Shown: positions 53,743 through 62,932 of the stretch, one piece after another
How positions within the stretch are numbered: the first letter of the stretch is position 1
How the letters are laid out: each line of letters begins with the position of its first letter
Source of the DNA: Porticoccaceae bacterium
GTDB taxonomy: Bacteria; Pseudomonadota; Gammaproteobacteria; Pseudomonadales; Porticoccaceae
NCBI GenBank assembly: GCA_026005035.1
Contig: BPKH01000004.1
Span: 62,001 to 126,000, forward strand
Length of the DNA: 64,000 nucleotides
Direction: 5' to 3'
Made by a program: the position numbers and the translations under genes
Notes under the pieces: generated by a model
Databases searched by the model: none
What the model saw: only the letters and a program-made list of their open reading frames with translations
What the model was told of the DNA's origin: nothing

Positions 53743-55833
53743 TCAGAGCTCGAGGCGCACCCCGGCTTCCAGGGTGCGGCCCGCCTCGGGGGCGAGATCC
53801 CGCAGGAAGCTGGTGGCGTGGCGGATCTCTTCGTCGGTGAGATTGGTGACCGCGGCGAAGAGGGTGAAGGGCCCGCGGCGGTGTTCGAGGTGCAGGTCGA
53901 TGCGGCTGTAGCCGGCGGTGGGCGCCTCGCCCCGCCCGGGCCGGTCCTGGTCGAAGGCGTGGGTGAAGGAGAGTTCCCACCCCCAGCCGTCGAAGGCACT
54001 TTCCACGCGGCCGCCCAGTCGGGCAGGTGGCAGGCGGGGCACCTCGCCGCCCTCGTCGAAGCGCCCGCGCACCAGATCGCCCCAGAGGTGCCAGGAGAAG
54101 GGTCCGCCCGGGTGCCAGCCCAGTTCCACCTCGAGGCCGTCCATGCGCACGTCTTCCTGGAGCACGCCGTAGCAGGGCTGCGCTTCGGCGAAGGCCTCGT
54201 CGTCGTGGAAGGCGGCGGGATCGGCACTGCAGGCGGCAAGGCCCCGCAGGCCCGCCTCCCGCCACTCGGGGACGAACCGCGCCCCCCTCGCCGCGGGGAC
54301 GATGAACCCCGCAAAGCGGCGGTGGTAGAGGCTTGTGCTCCAGGAGAGCATTCCCTCCCGCCGCCAAGTGAGCTCGAGGCCGTGGGCCAGTTCGCTGTCG
54401 AGGCGAGGATCGCCCACCTGATAGGTTCGGGTCGCGGCGTGGACCCCGTCGGCGAAGAGCTCCTCCGGGGTGGGGGCCCGCTCGGCCCGGGACAGGACGA
54501 GGCCCAACTGTTGGTCTTCGCGCAACCGCCAAAGCCAGGAAGCCGAGGCGTTGACCAGGCGGTGGACCCGGTCGCCGCCGCCCTCGGGGCGCGCTCGCTG
54601 GCGGTCGAAGCGCGCCCCCAGGGCGAGGGAGTGCCGCGCCCAGTCCCGCTCCAGGGTGGCGAACAGGCCGAGTTGGCGCACTTCGTTGGACGGCAAAAAG
54701 GCCTCTTCGCCGGCGGCCGCGACGCGGGTGTCGGCCCCTTGCAAGCCGAGGGCGAAACGCCACCGGTTCCATTGGCCGAGGAGCTCGCTGCGCAAGAGGT
54801 CGTCCCTGCGGGCATAGCGGGCGCCGACGGCGATTTCGTCCGGGGCGCGCTCCACCTCCCGGTGCCGGTAGTCGCTGCGCGCGAGGTCGAGGCGCCACTC
54901 CTCGAGTGGGCCGGGCAGTGCGAACCAACGCCAGTGGCCGCTCGCTACCTCCCGCACCAGGTCGATGCGCGCAAGCGGCGCGCTCTCCGCGGCGCCGTGG
55001 TCGGCGCTTTCCCCTTTCCCTTCGCCCTCTTCGTGGTGGTCGTGGAGGTGGGCGCCCGGCGGGATGCCGTAGTCGCTCTCCAGGCGGTAGAAGCCGAGCC
55101 CCGCCGCCAGTCGGTCGCCTTCGTGGGCGAGCCCGAACTGCCACAGGTCGGCGGCCGCATCGCTGTTGGGAATGCGTCCCCGCGGCCCCTCGCCGTCGGC
55201 ATTCGCGGTGCCGGGAATCTCCACGTTGCCGCTCTCCCGCGTGAGGCCGGCGGCGTGGAGCGAAAAGCCAGCTCGCCCGGCGTCGAGCCGACCGCCGAGG
55301 GCGCGGCGGCCGCCGTTGTCGGCGCCGCGGGCTTCCAGGGCCAGGCGCGGCCGGTCGGGCGCGGCGTCGGGCAGGCGGCCGTCGATCAGGTGCACCACTC
55401 CGCCGATGGCACCCGGGCCGTAGCGCAGGGTGGCGGGCCCGCGCAGGATCTCGATCCGGTCGAGAAGGAGCGCCTCGCCGGCCACGGCGTGGTCGGGGCT
55501 GGTATCCGAGGCGTCGGCCAGCGGCAGTCCGTTTTCCAAGATCTCCACCCGGCTGCCGGCAAGGCCCCGCACCACCGGCCGACCGACGCCGGGGCCGAAG
55601 GATGCGTTGGCGATGCCGGGCCGCTGGGCGAGGGTCTCCCCCAGCGTGGCGGACGCCGCCCGGCGCAGGGCGTCGCCGGTGAGGAGATCCAACGCGCCGG
55701 GAAAGGCGGCGGCGGGGCGGCGGTGGGGCGAAGCGGTGACCACGATCTCTTCCAAGAGGGGTGCGGACTGGGCGCTGAGTGTGGCGGCGAAGCAGGCTGC
55801 GCCGAGCCCGCGCAACAGGGCGCGCGCGTTCAT
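53743..55833 (-). CDS. TonB-dependent receptor, ZnuD-like, probable zinc uptake
   Basis: The 696-residue product has a signal peptide, a TonB box (LEEIVVTA, residues 27-34), a plug (SFGPGVGRPVVRGLAGSRVE, ILRGPATLRYGPGAIGGVVH) and a 22-strand type barrel ending AGVRLEL. Around residues 255-275 an extracellular loop contains HLHDHHEEGEGKGESADH, the His/Asp/Glu-rich pattern of the zinc receptor ZnuD. Zinc is therefore the best guess; copper is an alternative. GGAGG precedes the ATG. A small Cys/His protein lies upstream on the same strand. Confidence 0.88.
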   Translation of the reverse strand: MNARALLRGLGAACFAATLSAQSAPLLEEIVVTASPHRRPAAAFPGALDLLTGDALRRAASATLGETLAQRPGIANASFGPGVGRPVVRGLAGSRVEILENGLPLADASDTSPDHAVAGEALLLDRIEILRGPATLRYGPGAIGGVVHLIDGRLPDAAPDRPRLALEARGADNGGRRALGGRLDAGRAGFSLHAAGLTRESGNVEIPGTANADGEGPRGRIPNSDAAADLWQFGLAHEGDRLAAGLGFYRLESDYGIPPGAHLHDHHEEGEGKGESADHGAAESAPLARIDLVREVASGHWRWFALPGPLEEWRLDLARSDYRHREVERAPDEIAVGARYARRDDLLRSELLGQWNRWRFALGLQGADTRVAAAGEEAFLPSNEVRQLGLFATLERDWARHSLALGARFDRQRARPEGGGDRVHRLVNASASWLWRLREDQQLGLVLSRAERAPTPEELFADGVHAATRTYQVGDPRLDSELAHGLELTWRREGMLSWSTSLYHRRFAGFIVPAARGARFVPEWREAGLRGLAACSADPAAFHDDEAFAEAQPCYGVLQEDVRMDGLEVELGWHPGGPFSWHLWGDLVRGRFDEGGEVPRLPPARLGGRVESAFDGWGWELSFTHAFDQDRPGRGEAPTAGYSRIDLHLEHRRGPFTLFAAVTNLTDEEIRHATSFLRDLAPEAGRTLEAGVRLEL

Positions 55834-55897
55834 GGGGAACCTCCGCATCTCGATGGGGAACCGGCCGGACGGGCGCCGCGGGCGCCGTCCGGTGGAA

Positions 55898-56206
55898 CTA
55901 GGCGAGCTGCGGAGGGGAGGGCGGCGCGCGGCTGTGGTAAGGGGCGAGCCGCGGCGCGGCGCGCTCGCGGACCTCCTGCGGGCGGGGCGCCGGGGTGGCG
56001 ACGGGCGGCGGTGCGGGCGGGTTCGCCGGCGCGGCGGCCGCCCCGTGGGGGAGCCAGCACAGCTCGCAGTGGGCGTCGCTGCCGGGCGGGTGGGCGTGGA
56101 GCGCCACCGCGGTGCCCCAGGCGAGGAGCGCCGCGAGCAGCAGCAGAACGCCCAGCCTTCCGGCCCGCCGCGCACCGCCCGCGGCACGGCCCAATCCCCT
56201 GGCCAT
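55898..56206 (-). CDS. Small secreted Cys/His protein (DUF2946-like)
   Basis: The 102-residue product has a strong hydrophobic segment (LGVLLLLAALLAWGTAVAL) followed by HAHPPGSDAHCELCWLPHGA, a CxxC flanked by four histidines, then a Pro/Ala-rich tail. The pattern resembles DUF2946-type proteins often found beside metal receptors. GGGAGGG precedes the ATG. It lies 64 bases upstream of the ZnuD-like gene on the same strand, which supports a metal-binding role in the periplasm. It starts divergently from hisB. Confidence 0.7.
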   Translation of the reverse strand: MARGLGRAAGGARRAGRLGVLLLLAALLAWGTAVALHAHPPGSDAHCELCWLPHGAAAAPANPPAPPPVATPAPRPQEVRERAAPRLAPYHSRAPPSPPQLA

Positions 56207-56209
56207 GGT

Positions 56210-56238
56210 TTGGAGCCCTCCCGAGGGATCCTTATAAT
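56210..56238 (+). promoter_or_regulatory. Promoter for hisBHA
   Basis: TTGGAG (56210-56215) and TATAAT (56233-56238) are 17 bp apart, with the start codon 50 bases downstream. The -35 overlaps the leader of the divergent small gene. The AT core is palindromic, so a divergent start here is possible. Confidence 0.6.
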
Positions 56239-56288
56239 AGCGCCTTCCGATCAGGGGGCGGGCCCGCGGCCCGCACGCCGGGGATTCC

Positions 56289-56882
56289 ATGACGACACGC
56301 AAGGCGACGGTCAGGCGCGAGACCCTGGAGACGAAGATTCTCGTCTGCGTGGACCTGGACGGGAGCGGCCGGGCCCGGTTCGCCACCGGGGTGCCCTTTC
56401 TCGAGCACATGCTCGACCAGGTGGCGCGCCACGGCCTGATCGACCTCGAAATCGAGGCGGCCGGCGACACCCACATCGACGATCACCACACGGTGGAGGA
56501 CATCGGCATCACCTTCGGCCAGGCGGTGGCGCGCGCCCTGGGGGACAAGCTGGGCATTCGCCGCTTCGGGCACGCCTACGTGCCCTTGGACGAGGCGCTG
56601 TCGCGGGTGGTGGTGGACTTTTCCGGGCGGCCGGGGCTCGTCATGAACGTCGCCTTCACTCGCCAGGCGGTGGGCAACTTCGATCTCCAGTTGGTTCGCG
56701 AGTTCTTTCAGGGATTCGCCAACCACGCTTGCGCCACTCTGCACCTGGACAACCTCCGGGGTGAGAACGCCCACCACCAGGTGGAAACCCTGTTCAAAGC
56801 CTTCGGTCGCGCCCTGCGCATGGCCGCCGAACCGGATCCGCGCATGGCCGGCGCCATGCCTTCCACCAAGGGTGCCCTGTGA
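56289..56882 (+). CDS. hisB: Imidazoleglycerol-phosphate dehydratase
   Basis: This enzyme dehydrates imidazole-glycerol phosphate, step six of histidine synthesis. The 197-residue product is the monofunctional form, lacking the phosphatase half of enterobacterial HisB. Metal-binding motifs are [28 protein letters not shown] and the C-terminal [17 protein letters not shown] with the EAxFKA-like pattern. The end overlaps hisH by four bases. Confidence 0.97.
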   Translation: MTTRKATVRRETLETKILVCVDLDGSGRARFATGVPFLEHMLDQVARHGLIDLEIEAAGDTHIDDHHTVEDIGITFGQAVARALGDKLGIRRFGHAYVPLDEALSRVVVDFSGRPGLVMNVAFTRQAVGNFDLQLVREFFQGFANHACATLHLDNLRGENAHHQVETLFKAFGRALRMAAEPDPRMAGAMPSTKGAL

Positions 56883-57517
56883 CCGACTTCCGCCTGCGCG
56901 TTGCCGTCATCGACTGCGGTCTGGGCAACCTCCACTCGGTCCACAAGGCGCTCGCGGCCGTGGCCTCCCGAGCCGAGGTGGTGGTCACCGGCGATCCCGC
57001 ACAGATTGCGGCCGCCGACCGGGTGGTGTTCCCCGGGGTGGGCGCCATCCGCGATTGCATGGCGTGCATCCGGGCCGGCGGCTTCGGCGAGGTGGTGCGC
57101 AAGGCGATCGCCGAAAAGCCGGTGCTCGGCATCTGCCTGGGGCTGCAGGCGCTCTTCGCCCACAGCGAGGAGAACGGCGGCGTGGCGGGACTCGGGATCC
57201 TGCCCGGGGAGGTGCGGCGCTTCCGCGCTCCGCCGGGGGAGCGGCTCAAGGTGCCGCACATGGGCTGGAACCGGGTCCACCGCACCCGCGACCACCCCAT
57301 GTGGCGGGGCATCGACCAGGACGAATACTTCTACTTCGTCCACAGCTACCACGCGGTGACCGAACCCGAGTGGGTGGCGGCCACCTGTCGCCACGGCGTG
57401 GAGTTTCCGGCCGCCGTCGCCCAGGGCAACCTCTTCGCCGTCCAATTTCACCCGGAAAAGAGCCAGCGGGCGGGCTTGCAGCTCCTGAAGAATTTCATCC
57501 AGTGGCGGGGGGAATAG
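56879..57517 (+). CDS. hisH: Imidazole glycerol phosphate synthase, glutamine amidotransferase subunit
   Basis: HisH hydrolyses glutamine and channels ammonia to HisF. The 212-residue product starts at a GTG overlapping hisB. The class I amidotransferase triad is Cys ([11 protein letters not shown]), and His and Glu in [27 protein letters not shown] and [10 protein letters not shown] are further markers. Its partner HisF is not encoded in this window. Confidence 0.97.
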   Translation: MTDFRLRVAVIDCGLGNLHSVHKALAAVASRAEVVVTGDPAQIAAADRVVFPGVGAIRDCMACIRAGGFGEVVRKAIAEKPVLGICLGLQALFAHSEENGGVAGLGILPGEVRRFRAPPGERLKVPHMGWNRVHRTRDHPMWRGIDQDEYFYFVHSYHAVTEPEWVAATCRHGVEFPAAVAQGNLFAVQFHPEKSQRAGLQLLKNFIQWRGE

Positions 57518-57521
57518 GGGG

Positions 57522-58277
57522 ATGCTGATCATTCCGGCCATCGATCTCAAGGGCGGCAAGTGCGTGCGCCTTCGCCAAGGGCGGATGGAGGAGGCCACGG
57601 TCTACTCCGACAATCCGGTGGACGTGGCCCGCCACTGGGTCGAGGATCAGTGCGCCCGGCGCTTGCACCTGGTGGATCTAGAGGGAGCCTTCGCCGGTCG
57701 CCCGGTCAACGGCAACGTGGTGCGGGCCATCGCCCACGAGTTTCCCGAGCTGCCCATCCAGGTGGGGGGTGGCATCCGCGATCTCGCCACCATCGAGTAC
57801 TACCTGGAAGCGGGGGTGCGCTACGTGATTCTCGGCACCGCCGCGGTCAAGAATCCCACCCTGGTGGAGGAGGCCTGCCTCCACTACCGGGGTCACGTCT
57901 TGGTCGGCATCGACGCCCGCGACGGGCGGGTGGCGGTGGAGGGCTGGGCCGAGGTCAGCGAGCTGCCCGCCGCGGAGCTGGCCCGGCGGCTGGCCGACGT
58001 GGGCGTCTCCGCGGTGGTGTACACGGACATCGGCCGGGACGGCATGCTCTCGGGGGTCAACGTCGACGCCACGGTGGCGCTGGCGCGGGCGGCGCGCCTG
58101 CCGGTGATCGCCTCGGGGGGCGTGCGCACCCTGGCCGACATCGAGGCCTTGTGCGCGGTGGCCCGCGAGGGCATTCTCGGCGTGGTGGTGGGCCGCGCCA
58201 TCTACGAGGGAACCCTCAACGTTCGCGAAGCGCAGGAATACTGTGACCGCGTCCTCGGACTCTACGAGACCGGGTAG
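57522..58277 (+). CDS. hisA: Phosphoribosylformimino-AICAR ribonucleotide isomerase
   Basis: HisA performs the Amadori isomerisation in histidine synthesis. The 251-residue TIM barrel has the catalytic Asp pair in [14 protein letters not shown] and [14 protein letters not shown], and the phosphate sites GGGIRDL and ASGGVRTL. It follows hisH by four bases. In most gammaproteobacteria hisF comes next; here an alcohol dehydrogenase gene starts 19 bases after its stop. Confidence 0.97.
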   Translation: MLIIPAIDLKGGKCVRLRQGRMEEATVYSDNPVDVARHWVEDQCARRLHLVDLEGAFAGRPVNGNVVRAIAHEFPELPIQVGGGIRDLATIEYYLEAGVRYVILGTAAVKNPTLVEEACLHYRGHVLVGIDARDGRVAVEGWAEVSELPAAELARRLADVGVSAVVYTDIGRDGMLSGVNVDATVALARAARLPVIASGGVRTLADIEALCAVAREGILGVVVGRAIYEGTLNVREAQEYCDRVLGLYETG

Positions 58278-58296
58278 CCCACCGGCGCGCGCCACA

Positions 58297-59289
58297 ATGC
58301 GCGCCATGGTGCTCGAAGCCCAGGGCCGGCCGCTGGTGCTGCGGGAGCTACCCGTGCCCCGCCCGGGGGAGGGGGAGATCCTGGTGGCGGTGTCGGCCTG
58401 CGGCGTCTGTCGCACCGACCTGCACGTGGTGGACGGCGACCTGACCCGGCCGAAGCTGCCCTTGATCCCCGGCCACCAGATCGTCGGCCGGGTGGTGGAG
58501 CTGGGGCCCGGGGTGCAAGGTTTCACCCCCGGCCAGCGGGTGGGGGTGCCCTGGCTGGGCGGCAGTTGTGGCCGGTGCGACTTCTGCCTGCGCGGTCGCG
58601 AAAACCTCTGCGAGCAAGCGCAGTACACCGGCTACCAGCGGGATGGGGGATTCGCCGAGTACGCCGTGGCGCGGGCCGAGTACGCCTTCCCTCTGCCCGC
58701 CGATTACGGCGACCTGGACGTCGCCCCGCTCCTGTGCGCGGGGCTCATCGGCTATCGCGCCTGGCGAAGGGTGCGCGACGCGGAACGGCTCGGACTGTAC
58801 GGGTTCGGCGCCGCCGCCCACATTCTCATCCAGCTGGCGCGCCACTGCGGTCAGCGGGTGTTCGCCTTCACCCGCCCCGGCGACGAGGCCGCCCAGGCGT
58901 TCGCCCGCTCCCTGGGGGCGGCCTGGGCGGGGGGCTCTGACATCGCCCCGCCCGAGTCCCTCGACGGCGCCATCCTCTTTGCGCCTGTGGGCGCGCTGGT
59001 GCCGGCCGCCCTGCGCGCGGTGCGCAAGGGGGGGTGCGTGGTGTGTGCGGGCATCCACATGAGCGACATCCCCGCCTTCCCCTACGAGATCCTTTGGGGA
59101 GAGCGGCAGCTGGTGTCGGTGGCCAATCTCACCCGCCGCGACGGCGAGGAGTTTCTGCCCTTGGCAGCCGCCGTGCCCATCGCCACCCACGTCCAGCTCT
59201 ATCCCCTCGAGCGGGCCAACGAGGCCCTCGACGACTTGCGCGCCGGGCGCTTTACGGGGGCGGCGGTGCTCGCCGTCGCCGCCCCCTGA
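58297..59289 (+). CDS. Zinc-dependent alcohol dehydrogenase family protein
   Basis: The 330-residue product is a medium-chain dehydrogenase. The catalytic zinc ligands are in SACGVCRTDLHVVDG and PGHQIVGRVVE; the structural zinc cysteines are in CGRCDFCLRGRENLC. The NAD(P) site reads GLYGFGAAAHILIQLAR. YTGYQRDGGFAEY is typical of the group that oxidises simple alcohols, but the substrate is unknown. I use the ATG at 58297; a GTG at 58243 would overlap hisA by 35 bases. Confidence 0.9.
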   Translation: MRAMVLEAQGRPLVLRELPVPRPGEGEILVAVSACGVCRTDLHVVDGDLTRPKLPLIPGHQIVGRVVELGPGVQGFTPGQRVGVPWLGGSCGRCDFCLRGRENLCEQAQYTGYQRDGGFAEYAVARAEYAFPLPADYGDLDVAPLLCAGLIGYRAWRRVRDAERLGLYGFGAAAHILIQLARHCGQRVFAFTRPGDEAAQAFARSLGAAWAGGSDIAPPESLDGAILFAPVGALVPAALRAVRKGGCVVCAGIHMSDIPAFPYEILWGERQLVSVANLTRRDGEEFLPLAAAVPIATHVQLYPLERANEALDDLRAGRFTGAAVLAVAAP

Positions 59290-59315
59290 GGTGCTGCGCC
59301 CTAGGCCAGCACCTC
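59288..59315. terminator. Hairpin between convergent genes
   Basis: GAGGTGCTG (59288-59296) and CAGCACCTC (59307-59315) are perfect arms around a ten-base loop, spanning the stops of both convergent genes. There are no T tracts, so termination is only presumed. Confidence 0.4.
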
Positions 59316-60020
59316 GGCGAGGAAGTTCTGCATCGCCGTCCAGGAGCGGGCGTCCGCCACGGCGTTGTAGACGGTGCCCAGCTGCCGGTCGTTGGCCTCC
59401 GGGTTGGTGAAGGCGTGGAGGGTGTTGCCGTAGGCGTGGATCTGCCAGTCGGCCCCCGCCTCGGTGAGCTCCCGGGCCAGGGCCACCACCTGGTCCGGGG
59501 GGACCATGGGATCGTCCCAGCCGTGCAGGCACAACACCTTGGCGGTGATCTTGCGCCCGGCGGTGTTGCCGGGCGGGATGAACAGGCCGTGGAAGCTCAC
59601 CACGCCGCGCACGTCGGCGCCCGAGCGGGCGAGGTCGAGCACGCACAGGCCGCCGAAGCAAAAGCCGATGGCCGCCACCCGCGCCGGGTCCACCTCGGGT
59701 TGCCCGCGCAACACCTCGACGGCCCGCTGGATGCGGGCCTGGAGCAGTCCGCGGTCTTCGAGGAAGGGGGCGATGAGGGCCTGGTTTTCTTCCACCGAGT
59801 TGCCGCGCACCCCCTTGCCGAACATGTCCAGGGCGAAACCCACGTAGCCGAGCTCGGCGAGGGCGCGCGCCTTGGCGCACTCGAACTCCGAGCGCCCCGA
59901 CCAGGCATGGGAGACCGCCACCGCCGGGCGGGGGCCGGCGTGGGCGTCGTCCCACGCGAGATACCCTTCGAGCACCTGCTCGCCGTGCCGATACTCGATC
60001 AATCGGGTCTGGATCGCCAT
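59301..60020 (-). CDS. Dienelactone hydrolase family protein
   Basis: The 239-residue alpha/beta hydrolase carries the dienelactone hydrolase triad: nucleophile Cys in AIGFCFGGLCVLDLARSG, Asp in LHGWDDPMVPPDQ, and His in NTLHAFTNPEAND. AVAVSHAWSGRSEFECAKA is another family motif. AGGAG precedes the ATG at 60020. Such proteins are widespread and often act on lactones or esters outside chlorocatechol pathways; the substrate cannot be told. Confidence 0.9.
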   Translation of the reverse strand: MAIQTRLIEYRHGEQVLEGYLAWDDAHAGPRPAVAVSHAWSGRSEFECAKARALAELGYVGFALDMFGKGVRGNSVEENQALIAPFLEDRGLLQARIQRAVEVLRGQPEVDPARVAAIGFCFGGLCVLDLARSGADVRGVVSFHGLFIPPGNTAGRKITAKVLCLHGWDDPMVPPDQVVALARELTEAGADWQIHAYGNTLHAFTNPEANDRQLGTVYNAVADARSWTAMQNFLAEVLA

Positions 60021-60125
60021 GGTGACTCCTCTTGCGATTGAGCGGGGCTTCAAGTGTAGGGCGGGCGGTGGTGCGGGCCAAGGGCATCCGCGCTGGTCTG
60101 CGGCGGGGCGCGCGAAAAATATTCG

Positions 60126-60153
60126 TTGACTTTTCCCCGGGATCCTCTATGCT
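60126..60153 (+). promoter_or_regulatory. Promoter for the cold-shock gene
   Basis: TTGACT (60126-60131) and TATGCT (60148-60153) are 16 bp apart. The start codon is at 60284, so the leader is about 125 bases, as in cspA-type thermosensing messages. It includes a CCGCCGC/GCGGCGG hairpin near 60230-60250. Confidence 0.65.
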
Positions 60154-60283
60154 GGTCGGGCGGTACAAGACAGCGCCCGCCGACGAAGCTCCTTCGCCTG
60201 ACGGTCTTTCTGTTCTTCCCCGCGCTTCCTGCCGCCGCCCCGAAGCGGCGGTTTGCACTGGCTTCACAAAGGTCTATTGAGAT

Positions 60284-60490
60284 ATGTCTACCATCGGTAC
60301 CGTAAAGTGGTTCAATTCTGAAAAGGGCTACGGCTTCATCCAACAGGACAACGGCCCCGACGTCTTCGTGCACTACCGCGCGATCGTCGCCGAGGGCTTC
60401 AAAAAGCTGGAGGAAGGCCAGCGGGTGGAGTTCCGCGTGACCCAGGGCCAAAAGGGTCCGCAGGCGGAGGACGTGCGCGTCATCGGCTGA
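60284..60490 (+). CDS. CspA-family cold-shock protein
   Basis: The 68-residue product is a single cold-shock domain that binds single-stranded nucleic acid and acts as an RNA chaperone. RNP1 is KGYGFIQ and RNP2 is VFVHYRA, with [10 protein letters not shown] at the start. It has its own promoter, a long leader and a strong terminator, so it is a monocistronic unit. Whether it responds to cold cannot be judged from sequence. Confidence 0.96.
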   Translation: MSTIGTVKWFNSEKGYGFIQQDNGPDVFVHYRAIVAEGFKKLEEGQRVEFRVTQGQKGPQAEDVRVIG

Positions 60491-60535
60491 GGCAGCGCGC
60501 ATCCGCCCCCGCCGCAGTGGCGGCGGGCGGCCGAG

Positions 60536-60563
60536 AAGGGGCGAGGCGACTCGCCCCTTTTTT
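60536..60563 (+). terminator. Intrinsic terminator of the cold-shock gene
   Basis: AAGGGGCGAG (60536-60545) pairs perfectly with CTCGCCCCTT (60550-60559) over a four-base loop, followed by a run of six T counting the end of the stem (60558-60563). This is the clearest terminator in the window. Confidence 0.92.
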
Positions 60564-60591
60564 CGTGCCCGCAGCCGCCCGCGGGCGAGGG

Positions 60592-61815
60592 TCAGTCCAG
60601 CTCGGGCAGGTCGCGCAGTGCCGGCGGCGAGGCGCCCTCGGCGCCCTGGGGCGGTTTGCCCTCCGCGGGCTCCAGTGTCTCCTCCGTGGCCTCGATGCCG
60701 ATGTGGTAGGCGGCGTACCCCGGCATCACCACCTGGTTGAGGGCCATGCCGATGACCCGTCCCTCGTAGGGCGAAACCAGCGGGTGGACGCGATTGTCGA
60801 TGGGGTTGACCACGTTGCCGAGCAGATCGCCCCGCTTGACCCGGTCGCCCAGTTTCACCTTGCTGATCAGAAACCCCCCCTGCTCGGCGCGTACCCAGCG
60901 GGAGTTGTAGTAGACGGGTTCCGCTTCCGACCAGAAGCGCGGGCGCTGGTACATCCCCAAATTGGTCATCAGCGCGCGGATCCTCGCCACGCCGTCCACC
61001 ACCACCTCTTCCTGAATGCGCATCGGTTCCCCCGCTTCGACGGTCACGGCGGGTATCCCCGCCTCGACGGCGGCGCGGCGGAGGGTGCCGGGTGCCCCCT
61101 TGCTGTGGAGCACGATCATGCCGCCGAAGCTGTGGACGAGCTGTGCCACTTCGGGATGGTCCATGTCGGCCCGCAGCTGGGGAATGTTGGTGCGGTGAAA
61201 GGAGCCGGTGTGCAGGTCCACCAGCGCGTCGCAGTAGGCGATCACCTCCTGAAAGAAGGAGTAGGCGATGCGCGAGGCCGAACTGCCCCGCGGGTTGCCG
61301 GGGAAGTAGCGGTTGAGATCGCGCCGGTCGGGCAGGTAGCGGGAGGCGCGCCGAAAGCCCATCTGATTGACGATGGGCACCCCGAGCAGGACGCCCGACA
61401 GCTTGCGCGGGTCGATCTCGAAAAAGACTTGGCGGATGATCTCCACCCCGTTGATCTCGTCCCCGTGCACGGCGCCGGTGAGACACAGGGTCGGACCGGG
61501 GGTGGCGCCGTTGATCACCAGCACCGGAGTGGGCGCGGCGATCAGGTCGAAGGTCTCCACCGGCGTCCAGGACAGCCGCCGCGCCGTCGCCGGGGGAATC
61601 ACCTCGCCGAGGACGGTGATCCCGCCGTGGGCGACGGCGTCCAGGGCGAGGGCCGGACGCTCGACGGCGGCGGGCAAGGGCAGCGAGAGGGGCATGCGGC
61701 GCGCTGGCGGGGGCTCCGGGGCGATCTCGTCCGGTTGGCGCGGGGTCTCCACCGCCTCTGCCACCGCGCTGGCCAACCACGTGGCGGCCAGCCACCGTAC
61801 CCATCGTCTCGCCAT
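60592..61815 (-). CDS. Succinylglutamate desuccinylase/aspartoacylase family protein, secreted
   Basis: The 407-residue product has an N-terminal hydrophobic signal-like segment (WLAATWLASAVAEAVE) and a zinc carboxypeptidase-like (M14) domain of the AstE/AspA group: zinc ligands in GAVHGDEINGVEII and in ALVDLHTGSFHRTNIP, and RRDLNRYFPGNPRGS. A C-terminal biotinyl-like domain (KVKLGDRVKRGDLLGNVVNP) follows. Secretion is inferred from the signal. Unlike some relatives it has no neighbouring ATP-grasp ligase. It may cleave amide-linked amino acids. Confidence 0.82.
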   Translation of the reverse strand: MARRWVRWLAATWLASAVAEAVETPRQPDEIAPEPPPARRMPLSLPLPAAVERPALALDAVAHGGITVLGEVIPPATARRLSWTPVETFDLIAAPTPVLVINGATPGPTLCLTGAVHGDEINGVEIIRQVFFEIDPRKLSGVLLGVPIVNQMGFRRASRYLPDRRDLNRYFPGNPRGSSASRIAYSFFQEVIAYCDALVDLHTGSFHRTNIPQLRADMDHPEVAQLVHSFGGMIVLHSKGAPGTLRRAAVEAGIPAVTVEAGEPMRIQEEVVVDGVARIRALMTNLGMYQRPRFWSEAEPVYYNSRWVRAEQGGFLISKVKLGDRVKRGDLLGNVVNPIDNRVHPLVSPYEGRVIGMALNQVVMPGYAAYHIGIEATEETLEPAEGKPPQGAEGASPPALRDLPELD

Positions 61816-61992
61816 GGTTCCGCCTTATGTCCAGCCGTCGGAAGGCGATTGTACGCCACGCATCCTTGCGCGAGTGGCAGCCCGGCGGGTCCTGGACTAG
61901 CTTGAAGCAAGGGGTTGATGAGGCGCCGGCGCGCCCCCATTTCCAGCGGCGCCTGCAATTGGGCAGCAAACAGTAAAAAGGAGGTGGCAGCG

Positions 61993-62547
61993 ATGCGCAG
62001 GTTTTATTTCTTGAGCGGCGATGTCGAGCTGCTCGAGCAGGTCGAGCGCGAGCTCATCGCCGCCGGCATTCCCGAAGAGCAGATCCACACCCTGAGCGAA
62101 GCGGAAGCGGAGCTTGAGGAACACCACTTGCGCCCGGTGAGCGACTTCATGAAGACCGACGTGATCTGGCGAGGACTGCAGGGGTTCGCGGTGGGGGTGG
62201 TGGTCTCCACCGCCATCCTCGGCCTCACCGCCGCCTTCGACTGGTGGCGCTCGGTGGGCTGGACCCCCTTCGTCTACCTGGCGGTCGCCGCTCTCGGCTT
62301 TTGTACCTGGGAGGGGGGATTCCTCGGCTTTCAGGAGCGCAATCACCGCTTCGACCGCTTCCAGGCGGCGCTGCGGGCCGGCCGCCACCTGTTTTTCGTC
62401 GACGTGACGCCCGACCAGGTGCCCCTGCTTGAGCAGGTGGTCGCCCGCTATCCCGCGCTGGAGCGCGCCGGCTCGGGTGGCGGCATGCCCCAGTGGGTGG
62501 TCAACGCCCAGCGGCGCTTCAAGCAGTTCCTGCGCTGGGCTCCCTGA
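61993..62547 (+). CDS. Conserved membrane protein with two transmembrane segments
   Basis: The 184-residue product has an AAGGAGGT ribosome binding site eight bases before the ATG. The N-terminal soluble domain (MRRFYFLSGDVELLEQVERE) has a ferredoxin-like pattern with an acidic helix. Two membrane segments follow (LQGFAVGVVVSTAILGLTAA and PFVYLAVAALGFCTWEGGF). The later HLFFVDVTPDQVPLLEQVVA repeats the first fold. Similar proteins occur in Pseudomonas, with unclear annotation. No function is proposed. Confidence 0.75.
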   Translation: MRRFYFLSGDVELLEQVERELIAAGIPEEQIHTLSEAEAELEEHHLRPVSDFMKTDVIWRGLQGFAVGVVVSTAILGLTAAFDWWRSVGWTPFVYLAVAALGFCTWEGGFLGFQERNHRFDRFQAALRAGRHLFFVDVTPDQVPLLEQVVARYPALERAGSGGGMPQWVVNAQRRFKQFLRWAP

Positions 62548-62553
62548 ACCGGC

Positions 62554-62802
62554 TCAGAGGGGGTCGTCGACGCGGCGGGTCGGCTCGTCGGGAAGGTGGT
62601 CCACCCGGCCGTCGGCGTGGACCACCGCCCGCCGCCCGGTGCGCGGGTCGCGCATCCCGACCCGCGCTTCCTGAAACAGGGGCTGACGGACCCAGACGAC
62701 CTCCCAGCCGAAGTTCTCGAGCTCCTTCATCGCTCGGGTTTGCTCGGGAGAGAGGGGCTTTTTGCGCTGCTCCCCCGCCCGTAGTTTGCGTCGTTCTCGC
62801 AT
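62554..62802 (-). CDS. Small conserved basic protein
   Basis: The 82-residue product is basic at its start ([18 protein letters not shown]) and contains [20 protein letters not shown] and a [16 protein letters not shown] ending. It resembles short uncharacterised proteins next to maeB in other gammaproteobacteria, from memory. No signal or membrane segment is seen. It is divergent from maeB. Confidence 0.65.
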   Translation of the reverse strand: MRERRKLRAGEQRKKPLSPEQTRAMKELENFGWEVVWVRQPLFQEARVGMRDPRTGRRAVVHADGRVDHLPDEPTRRVDDPL

Positions 62803-62867
62803 CGCTCGGCATCCTTTGCACCCCTCGCATTATGGGCCAGGGCGGTTGCGCCGCCAACGGGAGCGCC

Positions 62868-62897
62868 TTGGCCGCATCCAAGGCGCTTGGGTAGAAT
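62868..62897 (+). promoter_or_regulatory. Promoter for maeB
   Basis: TTGGCC (62868-62873) and TAGAAT (62892-62897) are 18 bp apart, with the start codon 35 bases downstream. Confidence 0.5.
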
Positions 62898-62932
62898 GGC
62901 CCACCCTCCGCGCACCGAGCAGGGACTCTGCG

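Noticed and set aside
56232-56240. Palindromic TTATAATA between hisB and the metal-receptor operon as a Zur site
   Set aside because: Only the AT core resembles the Zur consensus; the flanks do not match, and it is explained as the hisB -10.
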